Source: Amaurobius ferox (taxonomy: Eukaryota > Arthropoda > Arachnida > Araneae > Amaurobiidae). Taken from it: 64,000 nucleotides of DNA. The stretch is from positions 69,108,727 to 69,172,726 of the forward strand of contig OX578152.1 of the NCBI GenBank assembly GCA_951213105.1, written 5' to 3'. Below are positions 25,261 to 37,888 of the stretch, piece by piece. Position 1 is the stretch's first letter; each line of letters opens with the position of its first letter. Under the pieces are notes generated by a model. It ran no database searches and had not been told where the DNA came from. It saw nothing but the letters and a program-made list of their open reading frames with translations. A program made the position numbers and the translations under genes.

Positions 25261-26033
25261 AAAATCTGATGTGGGCAGCACATGACTTTCCCTGCAGACT
25301 TATATACACGTTCTCTTTATTTTAATTAAATTTAATTAACTTTTAATTCAATTTTCGTTCTCATTTGGTAACTGGACTCACTTTCAAAGGTGGCGTAGAG
25401 AGAAAAATAAAATATCTGGTCTTAATGTAACTGCTAGTCTTAATGTAATGGGGTTGGTCTTATTCTTTTCTTCGTTAAAAATTACGTATTAAACAAGCAT
25501 TTAATGGATATATTTGAGCATACGTAGTTTTTTATTATAGATTTTGTCGATTTTTGCGGGCCAATTTGCAAAAAAAAAAGGCATGTTAATTTTACACGAA
25601 TCATACCAAAATCTAATCAGCACCAGGGTGATCTACGAGCGACTTATCTACCGAATTTTGTGAAATTCGGTCCATTAGTTTTTCAGCTAGAGTGGATACA
25701 AGCTTTTGAGGGCCATTTCGCAGAAAAGGCGTGTTCTTTTATCCCGAATCGTACTAATCAGCACCAAATTCGCCCACAAGTGACTAACCTACCAAATTTT
25801 ATGAAATTCGGTCCATTAGTTTTTTGTTAGAGTGGATACAATATCTGCACAGACAGACAGACACACAGACAGACACACAGACAGACAGACACACACACAG
25901 ACGTCACGCTAAAAATAGTTTTTTTGTATTCTAGAGGTCTCGAAACGTGTAGATCCGTCGAAAACTCGAGTTGCGATTTTCGGCATGATTCTAATACTTT
26001 CCCTATATATTACCATGTATTGCAGGGAAAGTA
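25261..26033 (-). mobile_element. Hairpin-ended repeat, family B (copy B2)
   Basis: It directly abuts B1 and B3. An ACAG/CACA microsatellite lies at about 25848-25905. Complete from the hairpin (25997-26033) to the right end (25261-25300). Confidence 0.9.
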
Positions 26034-26912
26034 AAAATCGGATGTGGGCAGCACATGACTTTCCCTGCAGGCTTAAATTCATATTATCTTTTTCTTTAAT
26101 AATTCATTAGATTGAGTTTCATTGAACCAAATAACACTAAATTTACATTTTTAATTCAATTTTTGTTATTATTTGGTAATTTGATATTTTTCCGAAATCG
26201 GCGTAACAGAAATGCAAGAAATCTCAAATATCTTGAGAACGGTTAGTCCTAAAATATAATGGAGTATGTTATATTATTTTCCTCTTCACACAAAATATGC
26301 GTATAAAATAATAATTTAACTGATACATTTGAGCATACACTACTTAATCCTTTTTTTTTTAGATTTTGGCGATTTGGGCGGACCATTTCGTAAAAAAAGG
26401 CAGGTTGTTCTTTTCCGAATCGTACCAAAATCTAATCAGCACCAGAGTATCCTACAAGTAACTTGTCTACCAAATTTTGTGAAATTTGGCAAATTAGTAT
26501 TTTAGCTAGAGCTGATAAAGGAAATTTTTACGGGCCATTTCGTAAAAAAAGGCGGGTTCTGTTTTTACGAATCATACCAAAAACTAATCAGCACCAGGGT
26601 CACATCCAAGTGACTTACCTACCAAATGTTATATAATTAGGACGATTAGTTTTTGAGTTAGAGTGGATACATACATTACACAGACAGACAGACGGACACA
26701 CAGACAGACAGACACACAGACAGACAGACCGACATACAGACAGACACACAGACAGACACACAGACAGACACACACACAGACGTCACGCTAAAAATAGTTT
26801 TTTCGTATTCTAGAGTGCTCGAAACATGTAGATCCGTCGAAAACTCGAGTTGCGATTTTCGACATGATTCAAATACTTTCCCTATACATTACCATGTATT
26901 GCAGGGAAAGTA
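26034..26912 (-). mobile_element. Hairpin-ended repeat, family B (copy B3)
   Basis: Third unit of the head-to-tail array. It has the longest CAGA/CACA microsatellite (about 26678-26785), and its hairpin faces that of B4 across about 45 bp. Confidence 0.9.
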
Positions 26913-26957
26913 AAAAGTGCTTTCGCCATTAGAGTCGTAATTGAACCAAATTTTTTT

Positions 26958-27896
26958 TACTTACCCTGCAATACATGGTAATGTATAGGGAAAATATTGG
27001 AATCATGCCGAAAATCGCAACTCGAGTTTTCGACGGGTCTACACGTTTTGGGGCCTCTAGAATACGAAAATACTATTTGTTGCGTGAGTTTCTCCAACAC
27101 GCCCGGTTTGGATGCGATAACTAATGTTACATCTTGTTACAAATTAACAATGCAACACTATTTTTAGCCTGACGTCTGTGTATGTGTCTGTCTGTCTGTG
27201 TGTCTAAAACTATTTTTATTGTCAAAAAAACTATTTTTAGCGTGACTCTTGTGTGTGTATGTCTGTGTAATGTATGCCTCCACGCTAACTCAAAAACTAT
27301 TGGATCTAATTTCATAAAATTGGTAGGTAAGTCACTTGGGTGTGACTCTGGTACTGATTAGTTTTTGGTACGATTCGTAAAAAAACCCGCCTTTTTTTGC
27401 GAAATGGCCCATAAAAATCTCATGTATCCACTCTAGCTAAAATACTAATGGACCAAATTTCACAAAATTGGGTAGATAAGTTACTTGTAGGATACTCTGA
27501 TGCTCATTAGATTTTGGTACAATTTGGAAAAGAACAATCTGATTTCTTTTACGAAATGGCCTGCAAAAATTGCCAAAATCTAAAAAAAAAGACTACGTAT
27601 GTTCAAATGTATCAATTAAATGCTTGTTTTATAAGTAATTTTTGACGAGGAAAAGAATAAGACCAACTCTATTACTCTAGGACCAGCCATTCTCGAGATA
27701 CTTGAGATTTTTCGCATTTTTGTTATGCCGCCTTTGGAAAATGTCCAATTACCAAATAAAAACAGAAATTGAATTAAAAATGCAAATTTAGTGTTATTTT
27801 GTGCAATTAAACTCAATTTAATGAATTATTAAAGAAATTAAAAAAATGAATTTGAGTTTGCAGGGAAAGTCATGGGCTGCCCACATCAGATTTTTT
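26958..27896 (+). mobile_element. Hairpin-ended repeat, family B (copy B4)
   Basis: Opposite in orientation to B1-B3. The left block is interrupted near 27080-27235, where the ACTATTTTTAGCGTGAC block and the microsatellite are partly repeated around a short unrelated stretch. The right end GGGAAAGTCATG..CCCACATCAGATTTTT is intact. Confidence 0.9.
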
Positions 27897-28193
27897 ACAT
27901 TGCGTTAATTCAATGCTAATAATAATTTGTATGGCTTAATTTAATTATACTTATAGTTCGCGACTTTAACGTACAAATATTAGATTGCTGCCATAGTATT
28001 AGACTCACCTTTATTAGACAGGTAAATTCTTTACCAGCGTTTGAAAAATAATTAACGAAAAATTAAATTCATTATTGACATACAGAAAACATAATTACAA
28101 TTTCGGTTTTGATTTTATGGAATTCAAACCATCGGTTTTATACAATAAAATATTAAAATTTTATATAAATATTAATTTTCAATTTATTAAAAA
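27897..28193. other. AT-rich spacer
   Basis: Nothing recognised. Confidence 0.5.
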
Positions 28194-28968
28194 CGTTTGA
28201 TATTGATTAACAGATGAAGGAAATATTTCTTACAGCTGCTAATTGTTAAGCTATCTTTGCGCAAAATTAAAGTTAATTTGGTACTTCAAAATAGTTTTAT
28301 TTTTCAAACTGTTCTGAGAGCTCGAAATTTTAATTCATGATTCAATGCTAAAAACATTTTGTCGTAGATCTTGCTTATGATTATTTCACTTCGCAGTAGA
28401 GGTAAATTCATTGATTTATATAGGAAAAGTTATATACTGCTCACATTAAATTTTTTTAATGCATTGCTTTCTTAAAATTCACCCCAGAAATTTGATTTTT
28501 CATTGAAAACATTTATAAACTTAAAAAGAGATTGAAGTGAATAATTTTGATAATATTGAAATAACAATAAGCTTGGTAAAATTACATTAGCAAAATTATT
28601 CATATCATTCAATTGAAAAAAATTGACTGACTAAAGGGTGGATTACACAGCTGAAATCGTTGAAGTTAGAAACTTGAAATTTTGCATACACTTGAGACTT
28701 GACCTATTAGTGAAAAGAAAAAAATCTAAAATTTTGAAACTCTAAACATTTATACTTTTCTTAGTGAAGAGAAAATCTAAAATCTCTTTAGTGAAGAGAA
28801 AAATCTAAAATTTTGAAATTCTAAACATATACTTTTCTTTTGAACTTCTAAAAATTTATAAATTGCTGAATTTTTTGTTCTAACACTCTTTTAACTGTAA
28901 CTCGAGAACAGCTAGACACGCAAAATTTGTTTTCATACCATCATGTGTAGAAAAAATGTCCTAATTTT

Positions 28969-29713
28969 TACTTTCCCTGCAATACATGGTAATGTATAAG
29001 GAAAGTATTGGAATCGTGCCGAAAATCGCAACTCGAGTTTTCGACGGATCTACACGTTTCGAGACCTCTAGAATACGAAAAAACTATTTTTAGCGTGACG
29101 TCTGTGTGTCTGCGTGTCTGTCTGTGCAGATTTTGTATCCACTCTAACTAAAACACTAATGGACCAAATTTTATAAAATTTGGTAAGTCACTTGTGGGCG
29201 AATCTGGTGCTGATTAGTTTTGGGTACGATTCGGAATAGAAGAACCCGCCTTTTTTTGCGAAATGGCCCGCAAAAGTTTGCATCCACTCTAGCTGAAAAT
29301 CTAATGGACCAAATTTCACAAAATTTGGTAGATAAGTCGCTTGTGGGTCACCCTGGTGCTGATTAGATTTTGGTATGATTCGGAAAAAAATAACCTGCTT
29401 TATTTTGCAAAATGGCCCGCAAAAATCGACAAAATCTAAAATAAAAAACTACGTATGCTGAAATATATCCATTAAATGCTTGTTTTATACGTAATTTTTA
29501 ACGAAGAAAATAATAAGACCAACCCCATTACACTAGGACGTGCCGTTCTCGAGATATTTTCGTTTTTTTTTTCTCTACGCCACCTTTGAAAATGAGTCCA
29601 GTTACCAAATGAGAACGAAAATTAAATTAATAGTGAATTAAATTTCATTAAAATAAAGCGAATGTGAATATAAGTCTGCAGGGAAAGTCATGTGCTGCCC
29701 ACATCAGATTTTT
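28969..29713 (+). mobile_element. Hairpin-ended repeat, family B (copy B5)
   Basis: Complete: hairpin at the left, GTCTGTGTGTCTGCGTGTCT microsatellite at about 29099-29125, and the right end GCCCACATCAGATTTTT. It has an exact twin at 33093-33837. Confidence 0.9.
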
Positions 29714-29927
29714 CTTATTTAATTCTATTAGTGTACTATTAACCGTTCTCGAGATATTTTAGTTTATTTTTACAGTAAACGATTTTTTTCTATTACATTT
29801 TATCATTAAATTTATTTGTAGTTTTTGATTCCACTGTGGTAACTATGGTAACTGTTTCAAATACCGGAATAGTTGAATGGTCATTTTTAAAATCAAACTG
29901 CGAAAAATAATGCCATAATGAATTGAT

Positions 29928-29975
29928 TTTTAGATTAAATTGATTTTTAGATTAAATTGATTTTTAGATTAATGC
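29928..29975 (+). repeat. 19-bp tandem repeat
   Basis: AATTGATTTTTAGATTA is repeated about three times; the same array occurs at 34052-34099 in the second duplication copy. Confidence 0.8.
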
Positions 29976-30317
29976 CATAATTATTGATTTTTAGATTCTT
30001 AAATTAATTATTTTAGATTTTTAAGATTAAATAAGGTAACATACAGTAATCAGAGATGAAATGCTGTTTTACATATCGCAATTTCTGTGTTGAAATAAAT
30101 ATAAAATGGGCGCCATTTTTATAATTAAATTTGAAGGGTTTTTTGATATTTAGAACATTAAGTGTGTAGGCGCCACATTTAGTTATTACTAACCATTTCT
30201 CCCGCGCTAAGCCAGAGTGAAAATATGTAATAGGTAATAAAAGTGAAGCTTTAAAAGGGTGAATTTTTGCACATTTATAATATCAACCACGGTGCAGAAC
30301 TTAATTATGCCAATTTT

Positions 30318-31010
30318 TACTTTCTTATGCGTAGTATGGAGAAAGTATTGTTTTCACAAAAGTTTTCGATTTCGAGTTTTTGATGCCAATATATGTTTTA
30401 AGACCTCCTGAACACGTTTTGACTATTTTTGGAGTGATGTCCGTCTGGCTGTGGTCGATTTCTTGTATACACGATAGCAGTCACACATATTATTGGATTT
30501 TCACGAACATGTATAATCCGGCTTTGTTATCGAACCATCTGGAACTAGATAGCATTTTTTGAAATTCGAGCGAAAAATTCGAAATTGATTCGAAATTTTA
30601 TGTTTTTTTAACATAGCAGCATAGGACGAAATTTGATATAATCAGGCATAATGGTTCAATGATCACGAAACTTAATAGTTTCAATCATTCTATTGAAGAA
30701 TAGTCGCGATAGAATTTTTGTGTTCGTGATATTATTAGCACTCTTGATGGGGAGAGGGGGGCTAATTACCCCCTGGGTGGTAGATTTTCAAATTTGGTGT
30801 CAATCGAAATATTTATTTCAAGCCCTATTAAATGAAGGGTAACATGCTATAACTGGAATCATAAACGATACAGATTTTTCAAACCTTTTCTTGTAAAATT
30901 TGAAAAAAAAAAAAAAAAAATCACAAGCTACTGTCAAATGGATTCTGGTATGAGAAAGTTGAAAGTCGAGCCACACTTCAGTTAATTCAGTAAGAAGACT
31001 ATTTTCATCA
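30318..31010 (+). mobile_element. Hairpin-ended repeat, family C (copy C2)
   Basis: It begins TACTTTCTTATGCGTAGTAT with GGAGAAAGTATTG completing the hairpin, then TTTTCGATTTCGAG and GATGTCCGTCTGGCTGTG. The right end is not defined by a shared terminal motif, so the end coordinate is approximate. Twin at 34442. Confidence 0.7.
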
Positions 31011-31309
31011 TACATTCGTGCATAAAATAAAACTTTATAAAAAAAAATTGCAACTTAATTTTTAGAGTATTAGTTTCGTAGTCTTTAACAGGGCTTTAAA
31101 GTTCTATTAAATAAATAATAACGTAATAGATAAAAATCTTAGAAAATTGTATTTAACTGTATTGTCATAACTTCAAGTGCCACTTTATACCAGATCTTAA
31201 CATAATCTTCAATTGTACGTTTCTGAAGTTATAGGTTTTTTCCCCCTAATGATTTCTTGAGAAGTGTTTACGTGGTTCTTTACTGCAATTATCAAAACTT
31301 AAAACTCAC

Positions 31310-31353
31310 CTGTGCAAACATCGGCGTTGATGTGCCGGAACAACTTCTTTCAT
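31310..31353 (-). other. Candidate first coding exon with a consensus splice donor
   Basis: On the minus strand an ATG at 31353 opens 14 codons (MKEVVPAHQRRCLH) and reaches CAG|GTGAGT, a perfect donor, at 31310/31309. The surrounding sequence is GC-richer than its neighbours. A TATA-like CTATATTTAG lies about 100 bp upstream. No downstream exon was identified, so this could be chance or an exon remnant. The duplicate at 35434-35477 is identical. Confidence 0.2.
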
Positions 31354-31569
31354 TGTGTCTCTCTACACTTTCTCCCAGTCAAAAGTCGCACTTGGCAATA
31401 TTTTCGGCGTGGGCGCAGCCATGACGTGGGAAAAGATTACGGGGCTAAATATAGAATGAAGTGATGCTTACGGATGACAGACACCACGTTTTCTCGCCCC
31501 GTGCTTATTCAATTTTTATTTCTAATTGGAAATAGGACGTATTTCCAAAGGCTAAATATCTACTAAAAA

Positions 31570-32023
31570 CTAAAATACCTTGAGAAGGGCTAGCCCTATT
31601 GTAATGGAGTTTATCTTATTCTTTTCATCGTCAAAAATTACGTATAAAACAAGCATTTAATTTATACATTCATTTAACCATACGTAGTCTTTTGTTTTAA
31701 ATTTTTGCGATTTTTGTGGGCCATTTTGCAAAAAAAAAAAATAAAAAAAAATGGCATATTCTTTTATCTCAAATCGTACCAAAATCTAATCAGCTAATCC
31801 ATAAGTAACTTACCTGTAAAATTTTATGAAATTCGGTCAATTAGTTGAGTTATAGTGGATACATACATTGTACAGACACACACACACACAGACGTCACGC
31901 TAAAAATAGTGTTTTCGTGTTCTAGAGGTCCCAAAAGTGTAGATCCGTCGAAAGCTCAACTTGCGATTTTCGACATGATTCCAATACTTTCCCTATATAT
32001 TACCAAGTATTGCAGGGAAAGGA
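31570..32023 (-). mobile_element. Hairpin-ended repeat, family B (copy B6, right end missing)
   Basis: The left hairpin lies at 31987-32023 and the CA microsatellite at 31879-31891. It runs out near 31570, before the right-end motif. Confidence 0.8.
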
Positions 32024-33092
32024 AAAAGTGTAAAATCAATCAAAAGGGATTTTAATTCCTTCCCCATTCTTCCCCAAAGGAGTGTGAAATGCAATGTAAT
32101 AAAATTCTGATGTGGACACCGCAAGACTTTACATAATGCAAATACTTTACAAATATCTTTATTGGTTTCTCCTGATATTTAATCCTTATAATATGCAGTA
32201 AAATGCTTAATGTATTTTTGAAAAAGTGTGAATTGCTGTCATTTTTCTTTTACTGAACAACAAGAAGTAAAATGGGCGCAAACTACTTTTCTTTTACTCA
32301 AAGAATTCAGCTGCATTCGTTTGATATTGATTAACAGATGAAGGAAATATTTCTTACAGCTGCTAATTGTTAAGCTATCTTTGCGCAAAATTAAAGTTAA
32401 TTTGGTACTTCAAAATAGTTTTATTTTTCAAACTGTTCTGAGAGCTCGAAATTTTAATTCATGATTCAATGCTAAAAACATTTCGTCGTAGATCTTGCTT
32501 ATGATTATTTCACTTCGCAGTAGAGGTAAATTCATTGATTTATATAGGAAAAGTTATATACTGCTCACATTAAATTTTTTTAATGCATTGCTTTCTTAAA
32601 ATTCACCCCAGAAATTTGATTTTTCATTGAAAACATTTATAAACTTAAAAAGAGATTGAAGTGAATAATTTTGATAATATTGAAATAACAATAAGCTTGG
32701 TAAAATTACATTAGCAAAATTATTCATATCATTCAATTGAAAAAAATTGACTGACTAAAGGGTGGATTACACAGCTGAAATCGTTGAAGTTAGAAACTTG
32801 AAATTTTGCATACACTTGAGACTTGACCTATTAGTGAAAAGAAAAAAATCTAAAATTTTGAAACTCTAAACATTTATACTTTTCTTAGTGAAGAGAAAAT
32901 CTAAAATCTCTTTAGTGAAGAGAAAAATCTAAAATTTTGAAATTCTAAACATATACTTTTCTTTTGAACTTCTAAAAATTTATAAATTGCTGAATTTTTT
33001 GTTCTAACACTCTTTTAACTGTAACTCGAGAACAGCTAGACACGCAAAATTTGTTTTCATACCATCATGTGTAGAAAAAATGTCCTAATTTT

Positions 33093-33837
33093 TACTTTCC
33101 CTGCAATACATGGTAATGTATAAGGAAAGTATTGGAATCGTGCCGAAAATCGCAACTCGAGTTTTCGACGGATCTACACGTTTCGAGACCTCTAGAATAC
33201 GAAAAAACTATTTTTAGCGTGACGTCTGTGTGTCTGCGTGTCTGTCTGTGCAGATTTTGTATCCACTCTAACTAAAACACTAATGGACCAAATTTTATAA
33301 AATTTGGTAAGTCACTTGTGGGCGAATCTGGTGCTGATTAGTTTTGGGTACGATTCGGAATAGAAGAACCCGCCTTTTTTTGCGAAATGGCCCGCAAAAG
33401 TTTGCATCCACTCTAGCTGAAAATCTAATGGACCAAATTTCACAAAATTTGGTAGATAAGTCGCTTGTGGGTCACCCTGGTGCTGATTAGATTTTGGTAT
33501 GATTCGGAAAAAAATAACCTGCTTTATTTTGCAAAATGGCCCGCAAAAATCGACAAAATCTAAAATAAAAAACTACGTATGCTGAAATATATCCATTAAA
33601 TGCTTGTTTTATACGTAATTTTTAACGAAGAAAATAATAAGACCAACCCCATTACACTAGGACGTGCCGTTCTCGAGATATTTTCGTTTTTTTTTTCTCT
33701 ACGCCACCTTTGAAAATGAGTCCAGTTACCAAATGAGAACGAAAATTAAATTAATAGTGAATTAAATTTCATTAAAATAAAGCGAATGTGAATATAAGTC
33801 TGCAGGGAAAGTCATGTGCTGCCCACATCAGATTTTT
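33093..33837 (+). mobile_element. Family B repeat (duplicate of B5)
   Basis: Second-copy twin of 28969-29713 at the 4124-bp offset. Confidence 0.9.
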
Positions 33838-34441
33838 CTTATTTAATTCTATTAGTGTACTATTAACCGTTCTCGAGATATTTTAGTTTATTTTTACAGT
33901 AAACGATTTTTTTCTATTACATTTTATCATTAAATTTATTTGTAGTTTTTGATTCCACTGTGGTAACTATGGTAACTGTTTCAAATACCGGAATAGTTGA
34001 ATGGTCATTTTTAAAATCAAACTGCGAAAAATAATGCCATAATGAATTGATTTTTAGATTAAATTGATTTTTAGATTAAATTGATTTTTAGATTAATGCC
34101 ATAATTATTGATTTTTAGATTCTTAAATTAATTATTTTAGATTTTTAAGATTAAATAAGGTAACATACAGTAATCAGAGATGAAATGCTGTTTTACATAT
34201 CGCAATTTCTGTGTTGAAATAAATATAAAATGGGCGCCATTTTTATAATTAAATTTGAAGGGTTTTTTGATATTTAGAACATTAAGTGTGTAGGCGCCAC
34301 ATTTAGTTATTACTAACCATTTCTCCCGCGCTAAGCCAGAGTGAAAATATGTAATAGGTAATAAAAGTGAAGCTTTAAAAGGGTGAATTTTTGCACATTT
34401 ATAATATCAACCACGGTGCAGAACTTAATTATGCCAATTTT

Positions 34442-35134
34442 TACTTTCTTATGCGTAGTATGGAGAAAGTATTGTTTTCACAAAAGTTTTCGATTTCGAG
34501 TTTTTGATGCCAATATATGTTTTAAGACCTCCTGAACACGTTTTGACTATTTTTGGAGTGATGTCCGTCTGGCTGTGGTCGATTTCTTGTATACACGATA
34601 GCAGTCACACATATTATTGGATTTTCACGAACATGTATAATCCGGCTTTGTTATCGAACCATCTGGAACTAGATAGCATTTTTTGAAATTCGAGCGAAAA
34701 ATTCGAAATTGATTCGAAATTTTATGTTTTTTTAACATAGCAGCATAGGACGAAATTTGATATAATCAGGCATAATGGTTCAATGATCACGAAACTTAAT
34801 AGTTTCAATCATTCTATTGAAGAATAGTCGCGATAGAATTTTTGTGTTCGTGATATTATTAGCACTCTTGATGGGGAGAGGGGGGCTAATTACCCCCTGG
34901 GTGGTAGATTTTCAAATTTGGTGTCAATCGAAATATTTATTTCAAGCCCTATTAAATGAAGGGTAACATGCTATAACTGGAATCATAAACGATACAGATT
35001 TTTCAAACCTTTTCTTGTAAAATTTGAAAAAAAAAAAAAAAAAATCACAAGCTACTGTCAAATGGATTCTGGTATGAGAAAGTTGAAAGTCGAGCCACAC
35101 TTCAGTTAATTCAGTAAGAAGACTATTTTCATCA
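34442..35134 (+). mobile_element. Family C repeat (duplicate of C2)
   Basis: Second-copy twin of 30318-31010. Confidence 0.7.
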
Positions 35135-35433
35135 TACATTCGTGCATAAAATAAAACTTTATAAAAAAAAATTGCAACTTAATTTTTAGAGTATTAGTTT
35201 CGTAGTCTTTAACAGGGCTTTAAAGTTCTATTAAATAAATAATAACGTAATAGATAAAAATCTTAGAAAATTGTATTTAACTGTATTGTCATAACTTCAA
35301 GTGCCACTTTATACCAGATCTTAACATAATCTTCAATTGTACGTTTCTGAAGTTATAGGTTTTTTCCCCCTAATGATTTCTTGAGAAGTGTTTACGTGGT
35401 TCTTTACTGCAATTATCAAAACTTAAAACTCAC

Positions 35434-35477
35434 CTGTGCAAACATCGGCGTTGATGTGCCGGAACAACTTCTTTCAT
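35434..35477 (-). other. Candidate exon (duplicate)
   Basis: Identical twin of 31310-31353, with the same splice donor and ATG. Confidence 0.2.
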
Positions 35478-35693
35478 TGTGTCTCTCTACACTTTCTCCC
35501 AGTCAAAAGTCGCACTTGGCAATATTTTCGGCGTGGGCGCAGCCATGACGTGGGAAAAGATTACGGGGCTAAATATAGAATGAAGTGATGCTTACGGATG
35601 ACAGACACCACGTTTTCTCGCCCCGTGCTTATTCAATTTTTATTTCTAATTGGAAATAGGACGTATTTCCAAAGGCTAAATATCTACTAAAAA

Positions 35694-36147
35694 CTAAAAT
35701 ACCTTGAGAAGGGCTAGCCCTATTGTAATGGAGTTTATCTTATTCTTTTCATCGTCAAAAATTACGTATAAAACAAGCATTTAATTTATACATTCATTTA
35801 ACCATACGTAGTCTTTTGTTTTAAATTTTTGCGATTTTTGTGGGCCATTTTGCAAAAAAAAAAAATAAAAAAAAATGGCATATTCTTTTATCTCAAATCG
35901 TACCAAAATCTAATCAGCTAATCCATAAGTAACTTACCTGTAAAATTTTATGAAATTCGGTCAATTAGTTGAGTTATAGTGGATACATACATTGTACAGA
36001 CACACACACACACAGACGTCACGCTAAAAATAGTGTTTTCGTGTTCTAGAGGTCCCAAAAGTGTAGATCCGTCGAAAGCTCAACTTGCGATTTTCGACAT
36101 GATTCCAATACTTTCCCTATATATTACCAAGTATTGCAGGGAAAGGA
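35694..36147 (-). mobile_element. Family B repeat (duplicate of B6)
   Basis: Second-copy twin of 31570-32023. Confidence 0.8.
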
Positions 36148-36567
36148 AAAAGTGTAAAATCAATCAAAAGGGATTTTAATTCCTTCCCCATTCTTCCCCA
36201 AAGGAGTGTGAAATGCAATGTAATAAAATTCTGATGTGGACACCGCAAGACTTTACATAATGCAAATACTTTACAAATATCTTTATTAGTTTCTCCTGAT
36301 ATTTAATCCTTATAATATGCAGTAAAATGCTTAATGTATTTTTGAAAAAGTGTGAATTGCTGTCATTTTTCTTTTACTGAACAACAAGAAGTAAAATGGG
36401 CGCAAACTACTTTTCTTTTACTCAAAGAATTCAGCTTCTGCACCTTGAGAATTTGTTTTTACTTTATTTATTTAAAAGAATATATGTTAAAGTCTTAGTA
36501 ATAGCTTACGAGATAAAATCTAATACAAGAGATACAGATGAAAACATTGTAAGATACATTATAATAC

Positions 36568-37849
36568 AAAAAAGATCTGTTGTGGGCAGCACATGACTGT
36601 CCTTATATAATGCAATGAATTTACTACATTTACAGTAAAAAAAAAAAGTCATTTTTATAGTAGATACTTATATTCTTTCATAGATATTGAATTTTCGTCA
36701 ATGAGTCATCATTTTCATTGATTTAGCGTCATTTTTATCCATTTGACTAGATTTTCCTTAATTTGGCAACATTTAAAAAGTCGCCAAGTTGGCGACATTC
36801 TTTCAAATTCGTCGTCGAAATCTCGCCAAGCGTTAGGGACGAAGAAATAAGTTATTCTTATAGCAGATAAATGATTATTGGCGTTCAAATACAAAAGTAT
36901 TACTCAAAGTACCTTTTCACATGAATGGAACGAGCTACATCCGCGAGATTGACGTTACCAAAATTATTGCATGATATTACATATGAAAAGTGAACATGTT
37001 TCGCAACAGTTAATATATTTTTTTAATTTATGGTATTTTTTGATAAATTTATTTGAAAAATATGCAACATCTCGAGAACGGTTCATACTAACGTTCTAAA
37101 GTTTATGTTAATTGATTTCTACAGAAAAATTACATAAGAAATGTCTATTTGAGTAACTTTATTAAAAGTTTTTATTTTTTAATGATTTTTTTTTCAAAAT
37201 TTCACTTGAAAAATTTAGGGAGGTTCTGAATTTTCGATTGCGTTTAAAAACAATAGGCTTCCAGTATTCACGGATTGTAATTTTTGTACCAAATTTCATT
37301 TGAATCGCTCCATTCGTTCGTGAGATATCATCTCCACACACACACACACACATAGAGACATCACGCCAAAAATGTTTGATTTGTGATCAGGGATGCTTGA
37401 AACGCGCTCGTCCTTCGAAAACTCGAATTCGAAATTTCGAATTTTCGTCACAATATTTTCCTTATACATTATGTATATGTTACCGGCAATGTATAAAATG
37501 CCGGCATTCTATAGAATACCTAGGCATTTTATAGAATACCGGCCATTTTTAGGCAGAGTATAAAATAAGAGAATTATTATATACTTTCCCTAGACATTGT
37601 AGATAATACCCAGGCATTCTATAGAATGACAAATGCTATTTAGGCAAAGTATGAAAAAAGGAATGAATCGCAGATATATTTCATACTTTGCCGGTTTGTC
37701 ATTTGGCATTCTATAGAATGCCTAGGAAATGTATGAAATGTTAATCGTTTCATAGATTGCCGACCAGTTTTCGGTATTCTATAAAATGCCTAAGTATTCT
37801 ATAGAACGCCGGCTTTCATAGATTGCCGGCAACATATATAAGGAAAGTA
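36568..37849 (-). mobile_element. Hairpin-ended repeat, family A (copy A2) with a foldback insertion in its hairpin
   Basis: Read on the minus strand, the left-end hairpin arms are ACTTTCCTTATATA (37837-37849) and TATACATAATGTATAAGGAA (about 37457-37477). They are separated by the 355-bp element at 37479-37833. The right end lies at 36568-36600. A near-identical 37-38 bp direct repeat flanks the whole unit (36534-36571 and 37852-37888). Confidence 0.85.
37479..37833. mobile_element. Foldback element with about 175-bp inverted arms
   Basis: The ends GTTACCGGCAATGTATAAAA and, inverted, GTTGCCGGCAATCTATGAAA pair. Pairing continues through CATTCTATAGAATACCTAGGC, AATACCG, GGCAAAGTATGAAA and GAATGAATCGCAG, almost to the centre. 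It is made of repeated ATTCTATAGAAT palindromes and encodes no protein. AT-rich TATAT flanks both sides, consistent with a short AT target duplication. Confidence 0.85.
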
Positions 37850-37888
37850 ATACAGATAAAACATTGTAAGATACATTATAATACAAAA

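Larger units (their letters stand above)
28194..32312 (+). repeat. 4.12-kb segmental tandem duplication, copy 1
   Basis: The whole block recurs at 32318-36436 with a fixed offset of 4124 bp. By eye only isolated differences were noticed, e.g. CATTTTGTCG versus CATTTCGTCG at about 28355/32479 and ATTGGTT versus ATTAGTT at about 32161/36285. It contains repeats B5, C2 and B6 and about 0.5 kb of GC-richer sequence near 31310-31500. Confidence 0.97.
32318..36436 (+). repeat. 4.12-kb segmental tandem duplication, copy 2
   Basis: Same order as copy 1, separated from it by 5 bp. Copy 1 is followed by GCATT and then CGTTTGATATTG, the start of copy 2. After copy 2 the sequence diverges at TTCAGCT|TCTGCACC. 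Confidence 0.97.

Noticed and set aside
25848..26790. CRISPR-like regularly spaced repeats
   Set aside because: The ACAG/CACA arrays are microsatellites within family B repeats; there are no spacers and the genome is eukaryotic.
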